Positions 22,147 to 34,100 of a DNA stretch of 64,000 nucleotides are shown here, piece after piece. The stretch comes from Ditylenchus dipsaci (Eukaryota > Nematoda > Chromadorea > Rhabditida > Anguinidae). The stretch is taken from contig SADC01001391.1 in NCBI GenBank assembly GCA_004194705.1, positions 124,001 to 188,000 of the forward strand, read 5' to 3'. The first letter of the stretch is position 1; each line of letters starts with the position of its first letter. Made by a program: the position numbers and the translations under genes. Under the pieces are notes generated by a model. It did not search any database. It saw only the letters and a program-made list of their open reading frames with translations, and was not told where the DNA came from.

Positions 22147-22154
22147 TGACGTCA
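22147..22154. promoter_or_regulatory. Perfect CRE palindrome (TGACGTCA)
   Basis: TGACGTCA is the full consensus site for CREB/ATF bZIP factors. It lies 43 bp before the proposed receptor start codon at 22197. No TATA box was seen. Whether it lies in the promoter or 5' UTR depends on the unknown transcription start. Confidence 0.4.
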
Positions 22155-22196
22155 TAGCAGTAGCAGAACCTATTATGCTAAAAATTCTAGCATTGG

Positions 22197-25100
22197 ATGG
22201 ACATCTTTGCTAGTGCTCACACCCCTCGTATTACATCCTCCTTTCTCTCACTACCAAAGATCCAATACTTGTATTTATTAGTAGTCTACACCATTCTGAT
22301 ACAGACCACCATCCAGTCCATTCCAGAGCAAGACCCCAGCCATGCCTGATAGTCCACCCTCGAGCTCTTCTCCTCTTCGCTCCCTCCAATGCAATGCCTC
22401 CAGATCGCTGGCCTCCTTTCCAGGCATCCTGTTAACTATCCACTCTCTACAGTTCTCATGCTCCTCACAGTTAACAGCTACAGAAGCTGACCATTTGAGC
22501 CGTCACATCAAATCCAAGCTAAACACTTTGACTGAGTTAACTGTACACAATTGTGGGCAACACTCGGTCAAACTGCTCCAATCTATGGACAGAGAATTGA
22601 TAAAGAGCATGAACTTGAGCGGCAATGGATTGATAGCTATGGATTGGCATCTATTTCAAGATTTCCGTCTGCAGTCACTGGATTTGAGACACAATTTGTT
22701 GAGCTGTGAAAAGTGTGAAAATGAGTATGTGTATCAATACTTCAGTTTTAATGATACCTATATTACGCCTGTAGGATAGACTCAAAAATGTTTTTCTTAG
22801 CTTTTTTAGTTCAGGAAACATATTTTTGATTCCGTACTGGCCCACCCTGCTCTTAACTAGAGATGACGAATGGGGGCGGGCGGGATAACGGGACGGGATT
22901 TTCGGCCAAAATAAAAAAGGGGAACGGGAACGGGATTTGAGTTTAAAAAAACGGGATCCCGGCGGGATCCCGCCCGAAAAACGGGATTTTTCTTTTATCG
23001 TTAATTTCACAGTAAAAGTGGCCCCAGCGCTTCAATAGGATGTTTTTTATTGAAATTTTCTCACATACATCGATGCAAAATAATTTCAATAACAATAATT
23101 CAACTGCGTCAAGACTCTCTTCAAAAAGATTAAAATTTCTGCCTCGCTGATTTTAAGATTACTCCGGTTCTACTGGAGTTGCCGTGCCGAAGACATTTTC
23201 GTTCCCCCCTGTCGTTTTTTTCATGAAACAGCTTGGTCACCCCTGTTGCTAAAAAATAATAAAATATTTCTTCTATTTTGAAATTTTTTGTTTTCTCGAA
23301 ATGGTTTGTTTTCCAGAAAGTTTCAAAAACTCTGGTTGGATTATATTTTAGGGGAGGGGGAGGTGCGGTCATAGGGGTAATTACTCCCTTGACCGAAAAA
23401 ATAGGCAAAATTAGGCAAATTACTCCACCCCCCTCCCTCGATAAAGTTGAAGTTGCGGCACTGCATAGAAAGAAAAAGTTATGGTTATTTAACGCTAAAA
23501 TTTTAGTGAATTTTGAGTAGCGGTTTCAAAAATGTCCATTAGGTGCCATCCTACCCTTCCGACATACTATTTTGTGGCTGGGTCAAACCTTCGCAAGCTA
23601 CCCAATTGTCTGATGTGGTGTGATAACTTTTCTATCTGATTCTGACTGAAAAAATTGCCATCACATTTTGAGCAGTAAACAAAATATGTAGAGGTTGACG
23701 CGATATAGAACTAAGTACTTATCAATTTGGGTGATTTCCCTTTTACTTTGATGGTCATTCGCATTCAATTGCCAAATTCAAGCCATTTGCTAACAGTAAA
23801 ACAGTGCTGCAAATGGTTGCAATCCATTGCTCAATGATTTTTAGCCTAGAAGCCAGTGAACTTGCTTAAAAGTAGAGTGAAAAAATAAAGGAAGTCACAA
23901 ACATAGCAAACAAGGAATAATCGAATTCACGAAATTTCTGCAAAAAATGAGAATTCACAAAAAAAGTTCTCTCAAAATTGCTTTTTTTAGGACAAAATTT
24001 TCCTGAAAATGACTAGCGGGATTAGGCAAAAAACGGGACGGGACCGGGATTTTCGAAAAAAACGGGCGGGATAGCGGGACGGGATTTTGGGCCAAATCAG
24101 GGCGGGCGGGACGGGATCCCGTCCCGTCGCCATCTCTACTCTTAACACTGAATACAATAGAAGAGACCAAGGCCAAAAATCATTGCAGTATAGGGCACTG
24201 CCAATATTTTTAAGTCACGTACAAGGGAATCTTTTTAGGTATCTGAATCATTATCTAAATTTTTTACCAAATTTACACATTTATAGTGTAAGTGAAAAAT
24301 CTCATACGATAGCCCCTCATGTCTTTTGATTCTTGAAAGTCGGGACCCCAAAGTCACCGAAAAACCATGATACTGGCTGGTTAGTATGGTTGGAGTATAG
24401 AATACTTCGAAGGCCCGATTTTCAAGATTTATAAGACATGAGGGGCTATCGGATGATATTCTTTACTTAAACTAAATGTGTAATTTTGTTTTGAAAAAAA
24501 TCCCGTATTTTTTCTGTTTGAGCTGCCAGTGACTTTACTTTTCAACCGTCCGAAAATCGAAGAAAATTATAGGTCGCAGTGAACGAAAAGTCGGTATAGC
24601 TCGTGGTGGTGGGTATACGACTCGGCGGAGGAAATTCTGCGGAATTTTAAAAAAGCCATTATATATGTTGGCTTTTCAAACGCGGATTTCTGACACCATA
24701 ACCATTGTCAGCATGGCAACTTGGTACTTATGCAGTTGGGGGCCACATTTTGTTTTCTTGAAAAATAACCAAAAACCACGTTCTAAATTTTTTTTCTGCT
24801 CATTACGATAAAAAAGGACAATACTTTTTTCTCCGCCTAAAACACTTCTTTTTCCGCCTAATTTACTCTTTTTTCCGACTAATTTTGATTCTCGACACGA
24901 AATCAACCATTTCTTATTTTTTCGTGTGAAATTCAGGGTGGGGAGACCAGAGACCAGATGGCTTAATACCCACGCCGGAATGGCCAAAAGGCCAAAATTA
25001 TTGGGTTTTTTGGCGGTTTACTAAAGGGGGAGTAAACTTTTCGAGAAAATCGTTTGAGCAGATCAGAATCCCAGTCTGATAGGCTTAATCGCTCAGGTTT

Positions 25101-28100
25101 ATGGTGGTTTTCAGTGGTTCAGGGTAGAGTTGTGGGCGATTAAGCCGATCGGACCCAAAATCTGATCCGCTCAATCGATTTTTCTCGAAAAATTTACCCC
25201 CCTTTAGTAAACCGCTAAAAACCCAATATTTTCGGCCTTTTGGCCATTCCCGAGTGGGTATTAAGCCATCTGGTCTCTCCCCACCCCGAATTTCACGGGA
25301 AACGGTAAATTCGCCCACAGTAAATTCGCCCACGGTGAATTCGCCCACAGGTAAATTCGCCCACAGGTAAATTCGCCCAAAGGTAAATTCGCCCACAACT
25401 CTTAATTTTTTAAATTTTTTTCTGCTGAAAATTCTGTACCAAAAAGCGTCTATTTACAGTCCTCATTTTTTTACAAACTACTTTTTACTTTATCTAACGC
25501 AAATTATGCGCCTATTTCATTACTGATTGTTCTTAGACCAATGGCTAAATACGAGCTGCTGAAGTCAGAGAAGAACAAGGAGATGCTGAAAGACAGTGAT
25601 GGTCATCTCTACTGGAAAAAGATGTTAAGAGGCGAACGAACTTCCTCTTAAGGTCAATCTCCTTACTGATGTATGATACTCAAAACAGCTGGGGCCTGGT
25701 ACGAAGCGAATTGATGCAATTTATGCTACTTAATCAAAACATGCCATGGGCTCGCTTCTTCCAAGATATTGAAGGGGATGCTGTGACCGTGGACGAATAC
25801 GTAGAGCACTATAAAAAGCCATCAGTTTGGGATCATCACAGCAACTTCTTTTGGCAGCTAAACTCTATTCGGTCAATTTCGTCCTTTACCAGCCGGCTAT
25901 TACTCCTCGTTACGTCAATTTCTCAATGGACCTTGCTGAGGTATGAATTCATTATTTTGTTTACATTGGTTTCATTTTTTGTGCAGGAAGAGCCTAAGAA
26001 AATCACACAATCAGGTGGTGGCACAAGACTTGCTTATCAGTGTGTATGTTAGCCTTGAATTTTTGCGTTGGTTACTAAAAATATTTTAGACTGACGCTCC
26101 ACTAAATCCAATGGTCGAAACGTTCATGATTCGCTACCAAGACAAATTAAAGCACTTTGATGTTGTTGAAACAAATTTTGATGATTGTTAACTTTGTTTT
26201 GTTGAATGTTATCTGAAGTGAATAAAACTTGTTGGTTAAAAATGTGGGTGGAGTGGTTTTGCTTTGAAATATAATAATTAAATAAAATAATTTTTGTGCA
26301 ATAAAAACATAAAGGACATGATTCAGATAATTCTGATGAAAAACGTTTTTCGGAACACGTTTTTAGGTATAATAGTATAATAACCAGAATGTTATGAATA
26401 TCAGAGTGAAAAAATTAAGAGTTGTGGGCGAATTTACCTGTGGGCGAATTTACCTGTGGGCGAATTTACCGTGGGCGAATTTACCTGTGGGCGAATTTAC
26501 CGTGGGCGAATTTACTGTGGGCGAATTTACTGTGGGCGAATTTACCTAGAGCCGAATTTCACACAAAAAAATCAAAAATGGTTGATTTCGTGTCGAGAAT
26601 CAAAATTAGTCGGAAGAAGAGTAAATTAGGCGGAAAAAGAAGTAAATTAGGCGGAGAAAAAAGTCTTTTAGGCGGAAATGAAATTAGGCGGAGAAAAAAG
26701 TATTGTCCGATAAAAAAAAGACATTTATAAACAGTTACTAATCTAAAATTATAACTTTTCTCATCTTTGAATAATCTTTTTAGAATATTTTTGAGTAAAT
26801 TTTAGTCAAATAAAAGTGAGATTTCTTTTTACTATCTGAGGTATGCTTTAGGCCTGGGCAAGGGTAAGCCAGCGTCAGTTAGGACGAACTCAAACATGTT
26901 TTCTTATTTTTTCTAAACATCAAGAATCATGTTTGGGTTGGTCTTAACATACGCTGGTCTACCCTTACCTAAGCCTAAAGATGGTAAATCACTAAAATTG
27001 ACCCTTTATTACATTAAAAAAACATCCACCATTGAGAAGTTAAAGTCAAATTTAATTGAGAAAAATTATAATTTTTAGATCATAAACTAATTCGAAATGT
27101 TTCTTCTATCGTTTTAAGCAGCAAAAGTTGTTGAGGACGTGATTATCGGTCATCTTCCAAGGAAACAAAATGTGACTCCCAACTGTATAAGTGCCGGCCA
27201 CTTTGCTTATAAAAATGCTCTTTAGTCTCATAAATCACTCATATTTTGAACTTTGCCCGGGACAACAAACATTTAAACTAAAAAAAATCTGATTTTTTGG
27301 GCAAAACTTTTTTGTCACAGATTCACTTTTTTTTGCACCAGATTCACTTTTTCTGTCACAGATTTCCTCATTTCTGTCACAGATTTGGTTCTCGACACGA
27401 AATCCACAATTTTTAAATTTTTTTGTGTGAAATTCAGGGGTGGGCAAAGACCAGATGGCTGGAGACCCACTCCGGAATGGCCAAAATTATTTTTTTTTCC
27501 GGGGGTTTACTAAAAGGGGGGGGGGGTAAACTTTTTGAGAAAAATCGATTGAGCGGATCAGATTTCGGGTCTGATTGGTTAAATCGCTCAGAATTCCAGG
27601 GTTATGGTGGTTTGAGTGGTTCAGGGTAAAGTTGTGGGCAATTAAGACCAGCGGACCCGAAATCTGATCCGCTCAATCGATTTTTCCCAAAAAGTTTAAC
27701 GCCACCCACCCCTCCCCCTTTAGTATACCCCGGAAAACAATTATTTTGGCCTTTTGGCCATTCCGGAGTGGGTCTCCAGCCATCTGCTCTTTGCCCACCC
27801 CTGAATTTCGCACAAAAAATTTTAAAAATTGTGGATTTCGTGTCGAGAACCAAATCTGTGACAGAAATGAGGAAATCTGTGACAGAAAAAGTGAATCTGT
27901 GAAAAAAAAGTATTGCCCGATTTTTTTCCGAAAATAGATTAGAATTTTTTTGTCTTGGGTGGAATTCAAATATTAGTTATTTCTAGGGTTGTCGGGTACC
28001 CGGAATTTCCGGTACCCGAATCGAGGAACCGAACCGGAACCGAAATTTTCGGCTACCCGAACCGAAGCGATACCCGAAACCCGAAACTTTCGGGTACCCG

Positions 28101-31100
28101 AACCGAACCGGAACCGAAATGTTCGGGTACCCGAACCGATATCCGAAAAAATCGAATTTACAGAAAAAGGCTTCCTGCATACACGCGGTCAACTATGAAG
28201 TCGGTTGCCTCACGTTTCAACATTCTTACAAACGATATCTGGAAGGACAATACTTTTTTTGGCGCAAATGTTTCTTTTGCGTAATTAGATTGAAAATGTT
28301 CACCTTTTTCAAAAAGTTTTAACACCATAATATAGCCCTGAGATTATGGTTTCCAGTGTTAGGAATTTTCGAATTTCTCGTCCTTGTTCTTGTACTTCGT
28401 ATCAAAAATTTTCGGGACCGTACTTCGTACTCGTCCTTGTACCAATTTTTCAAATCGCTCGTACTCGTAGTAATTCTCTTTCTTTTCGCTCGAACTCGTC
28501 TTCGTCCTCATTTTTTTTCGTCTTTTGTGTTTTCACTCGTACTTTGCTCGTACTTCATACTTAAAAGCCAAAAAGTAAGTTTTTAAAAAAAATTACACCT
28601 TTGCTTGAAGCTAGTATATCTTGTTGTTAAATTATAACAGAACACGATTTCTTCAAAGTAATTTTAAAGGGGGGGGGTGACACTTGGGGGGGGGGTTGAA
28701 AATGGGTTTGTCAACCTGATGAAAAACCCATTATTGGGTTGCAAAAACATTTTAAATATAAAATTATTTATTTGATTTTATGATGGGTTCACTGTATATT
28801 GTCGAATAATGTAGTGAAACCCATCATAAAATCATATAAATAATTTTATATTTAAATGTTTTTGCAACCAATAATGGGTTTTTCATCAGGTTGACAAACC
28901 CATTTCTCAACCCCCCCCCCCCCCCCAAGTGTCCCCCCCCTTTAAGATTTGACTTTTCATTAAAAAAAAACTACAAGATAGGTACACTGCAATTTTTTTG
29001 CCGATTGTGAAGTGAGATCAGTGTTTTCAAAAATCACAGTCACACCTAACACTCGCACCAGAAAATCACAGTGAACCTCCCAATCACACTAAAATCACAC
29101 TCACACTTGATGTAAGGGTAAATCGATTATTAATACGGCCCAGGTTGACACAAGCAAACAAGTTGTTGTAAATCTTTGATCCACTGTTTGAAATCGTGTC
29201 TCCCACTTTCGGATACCCGAACCGATACCCGAAACCCGAAATTTTCGGGTACCCGGACCGAACCGATACCCGAAACCCGAAATTTTCGGGTACCCGGACC
29301 TAACGATACCCGAAACCCGGAAAAAACCGGGTTTCGGTTCCAATTACCCGAAAACGGGTACCCGAACCGACAACCCTAGTTATTTCTCAGACTAAAGAGC
29401 ATTTTTATGAGCAAAGCATCCATTCTGTATACGAAGCTGTCGTCGGTAATATGGGTTTGCATTACAAACATACATAGCGGCTTCTTTGACATTCCGCCGA
29501 ATTTTCCGCGGTCAAATGTTCCTCCGTTAAATCGTATGCCCACCCTTGTGGTAGTTCAGGAAATGCAATAAATAGCTTTGCAAAATATTTAATCTGCTCC
29601 AAGGTAAGAACCATCAAATTTGAGGCGGTTCATCCCCTTATTTATAACTTTTATTGTTCAACCCCAAAGAATTCTAAAATTGTTAATTAAAAATGGCCCT
29701 AACTCTGAAGCCCTAGTCAAAAAAGGGGGCGTTTATTAGAGAGAGGGCGTTTAATAAATACGGTATATACCAATAAAATTGTGTTTTTTCTGAATCGACT
29801 CTTTTTTACATAGTTTGAGAATTCGACGCATAAAAAATTTATGCTTTTTCATAGCATTTCAAATTTCTCAGGACACTCTGTGAAAAGTCAACTGAATTTA
29901 TTGAAAATGCTGAAATTACCCCGAATTGAAAAAAAAGACCAGTTTACACCCTTGAGCCCAATTATTCTAGTCCTCTATTTAGATGGTTGCTTGGCCGCGA
30001 ACAGAAAGATGCGAACCACAACTGGGATTTGCACACCATTTTCCCTGAACTACCTTCCCAACTCTACGTGGACAAAGTAGGCAGCAGTAAAAGCTGCATT
30101 TTCAACCACTGTCTCAAAGAAGAAGTCACATTTGAGCAGCCCGTCGTCAACTCCAGTTTGAGAGCTAAGGCGCTACTTAAGTGCAAATTCAGTGCTCATG
30201 GCAGTGAAATTGAGACAAAACGATTGCCAAGCCCATTTGTGTGGCCTTTGCGAGAAAACCTGATCGATGATGGTGATGGGTCAGGCAATGAATCCAGAAA
30301 GTATTCTGTCAGGAGATCAGATGGTCTAGCCAGTCTTGAGATCGACCATTTGACCTCTGATGAGCTAGGCTATGTGGCTTGCAAATGTTTCGAATGCAGA
30401 GTTCCAAGATTTGCTATCGCAGAGGTAGGTGTTAAAAACATCCTCTGTTGTTAAATTGAAATATTCTAAGCTCTATATGTGCTAATGTTCCACCGAAAAA
30501 AAATATGCGTAATCCCGCTGCTCGTTTTTCTTTTAATTTTTGTGCTTCGTAGTTCTTAAACTTGTTTCTCGTGTTCTATCATATTTAAAGGTTTTCACGA
30601 TATAATTCGCTGACTATGATGAGCTACCGTATTTTCTGTATTAATTTCTCCCTCTCTGATAACTATCCACCCCCCCCCCATATAGATCCCATATCTCAGC
30701 CTAGAAAAAATTTGCTGCAAAGAGAGGGTGCACCCAAATGTTATTTTTTCTTTTAATGCTTTTTATATGTTTCTTGAATTTTTTGCTTGCATGCAAAATA
30801 AACAATGACGTTTGACTAATTCACTATATAGACACTGAAAAGTGAATAAAGGAGCAATTTTGAACCGGCTTCTACGATTAAAACTTCTTACAATTTTTTA
30901 CATGGCTTCCGTATTAGTAGACCACTGCGATTAAAACCCTAATGATCTGTTTTAAGTAAAGATTATTAAAATATCTTGCAGGTAGTTTAGAAGTATGCTG
31001 GTTCAGGCGAAGAATAACTTGCACCGTTTTCAACCCTCAAGTAAACCCTTTTGGCCTGATAGGAAAAAATTAATCTCCAAGTTCTTGGGCTGTGGTTTAG

Positions 31101-34100
31101 TAGATGGGTGACCTGAAAGTCCTCCTACTACAAAACCAACAGGACTACACCTTAGCAATAAGCTCAAATAAAATAAAATCAAGCTTTTTTACTATTTGTT
31201 ACCAAGAAGTCGAGAATTAAGACAAAAAAGTTACAGAAAAAGTTCCTAGAGTTTTTTTATTAATATTTTTTTCTTGGTCAAAAACAGTGAATAAACTCGA
31301 TTTCAGTCCAAAATGAGCTACAGTCAAACTCAGATATAAGGCTACTCCGTATATAAGGGGTATAGACGTTTACCTACAAATGGGACATTTGTCCCATTTG
31401 CTAGGTAAACGTCCCAGGGACGTTTACCTACCAAATGGGACATTTTTCAAATTTGGCGTTATTTTGAATTTTGTTTCATTAATTAAGCAGTTCATGCTAT
31501 TACTTCGCCAAGTTCATTATTGTCTTGTTAATTTTTGTTTGATTTTGACATTTTACGCATTACTTATTAATTACTCTTACTGCATATGTCATTGCTTTTA
31601 TTTATTCATTGCTAATGTTTACTTATTATTATATTTCTAGATGAACACATTAAATCGGGAAATTTCAAATTTGATCTCGAGATTTTCCGGTGAAAACCCA
31701 AAATCAAAAAAGCGGAATCGGTAGAGCTCGTGGGAGTTAAGAAAATGCAATAAACAGATTTGCTAAATTTTCCCTCTGATCTCAGATATAGGTCCTTAAA
31801 GTTGGGGGTGGGCGCTTATTAGAGGAAATACGGTATATAAAATAAAACTTTTATATATAATGTAAAAACACAAAATAACGCCAAATTTGAAAAATGTCCC
31901 ATTTGTAGGTGAACGTCTACTCACCGTATATAAGATCCCCTTTGGCTGGCCCCAGTTTTCCTATTATATCGGAGGCTTGACTGTAGTTGCTAAAGGGTGC
32001 AATGGCATTGAATCCAAAATTCAATCCATCCAAATTTGAGACAGTAGTTTTCATGCCAAATGCTCCCGAAAGTGTATTTTGACCACTTTTTCGAGCTTTT
32101 TCGTTCCTTGCGCATGCAGAAAACGTGTTTTAAAATGGTGGAAGAAAATTTTTGAAAAAATAATATTTGACCAAAATTTAACTTTTTGCTTCGGGTACCT
32201 TACCAATATTTTAGATAGAAACAACACGGGGACCAAGCTATTTTTCACAGAAAAACAGCAGTGGGGACAAAGGCAGATTTTCGGTACCAATTGTAGACTA
32301 GAGCCAGCCACCATACATCTATCCTCTCATGGTTACTGAAGCTGGGCAAAAAGATATTTTTCATGCATTTTTGATAATGAGTATTGCTCGAAGTCACCTT
32401 CGCCTGATTCAGTCCAACGAAAATATTTTTGGAATTCGAACTGCATTTTGGACTGCATCTTACTAAAGTGAAGTTTAGCCCGAAAAACAAGTATTTACAT
32501 ATCCTTTACACCGAAAATCATCTAACCAATAATTACCATACCTAAAAGTCGTCAATAGAACGACAAAGATTAACATGCAATTATTTTTCAACCTTTCGCT
32601 TCAAAAATATATTATAAAAAACTTTTTCGTATTTGAACATATACCATTTTTAAACATTTTTGCATGTTCTAAATGTTCTCTTCTTTTTGCTCAACACTCA
32701 ATTTCCGCTTGATTTGGTGTGGAAAAAAGCTCGAGAGCACAAATATGGCTTCTTTTTTTAAAGATTTGTTGCAGCTTAGAGACTAATAATATTCCTTCTT
32801 TTGCCTTGGCAACACCTTGCACACACATCCAATTAAGCCAAGGTAGTGGATGGAGGGATATTAGGTTATAGTTTCTCAACACCCTAATGTCATTAACTAA
32901 AAATTACTACCACTTAAAAGAAAACTGCCTGTTTCAGGGAATACTCACTGCATATGAGAGTATTTTAATTTAAAATTGTTATTATTAAATGAATTGGAAG
33001 TTAAAAAAATTTGTAGACAACTTTCTCACAATATCCGGGTTGACAAGGACAATCAAATAAAAAAACGAGGAAGTTGTTTTTTTGAGCAACCATTAAATAA
33101 AAAGCTAAAATCCGAATCGAATTTTCTTAATGTAACTGTAAATTTAAAAAAGTGATTTGTCACACGGTTAACTTTTTTTTTGAATAGATACCTGAGGTCA
33201 GAGCACAAGGATGACAGCAAAGACCAAAAGTACAGCCAGAATTTTTAAGCGAAGGCTTCAGGATTTCACAATAAATCAATGTGAACCAAAAAGATCGAAT
33301 TTTCGGAATTTGAAAAAGACAGTCTTAAAGACTGATATACATACTTACCACAATTTTTTTTCTTCAAAATTGTTCTGTGACTTTCATCGTGCTGATTAAA
33401 CTGCTGATATCTTTATAAAAGAGTCCAGAAACACTGAAAGACCCAGAGTCCAGAAACACATTCTGATTCAGCGTGAAAAAAACTGTACAAGTTGGCTGGA
33501 AAATATTGCGGCTTGAGGGCAGAGAGCCGAAAGTTATAGCCACTGGAATTCCCTATCACACACAAAACTTTACACACGAATTTTTTTATAACTTTTTTTT
33601 CTACTAGGAAAACCTTCGGTCTTGACACTTTATTTGTGTTTAGCGTGGTCAATTTGCATGTAAAACTGCTTTAACATTAAAGGGGCATACCAGCGCGCAA
33701 CACCGCAAATTAAGGCGGGGACCAGCAAGTTTTCAAAAATCGTCCTTGTTTTCACTCGTTTCATGTCAAATCTGATATTTATGACCTTATTCTACTTTTA
33801 AAACGTAGGCAGAAAACTTTTTTCGGATCAGACAATCAAGACATCAATGCTAATTTAACGAATTAAAGTTCATAAGTGTCTATTTGATGTACCATAGATA
33901 CACGCTCAAAGAAGAATTCAAGGATTTTTTCCAGGCTCAATACTTCCCCCAAAAATGACAAAATGTACCTAATATATGTTTTTTTAAATTTCTTTCTTGA
34001 GCCATATATTTTTAAAAGTAAATTTTAAAAAGTACTACGGACACATGCCGAATACTATATAGGGATAGTGTTTTGGACAGATTAATTAAAAGTTTTAAAA

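Larger units (their letters stand above)
24816..26708. mobile_element. Foldback element B1 with CCGCCTAA arrays, 9-bp duplication
   Basis: Ends GGACAATACTTTTTTCTCC and its complement, with GATAAAAAA on both sides (24807-24815, 26709-26717). Inside each end are several copies of a CCGCCTAA-type unit with pyrimidine spacers, then CTCGACACGAAATC arms, then a palindrome (24938-25286; GTGGGGAGACCAGA against its complement). The element at 25297-26552 is inserted in its right half; without it and one target duplication B1 would be about 627 bp, matching sister element B2 (620 bp). Confidence 0.75.

Noticed and set aside
28340..28586. Serine/phenylalanine-rich frames near 28350-28586
   Set aside because: Low-complexity translation of CTCGTACT-like repeats inside a hAT element.
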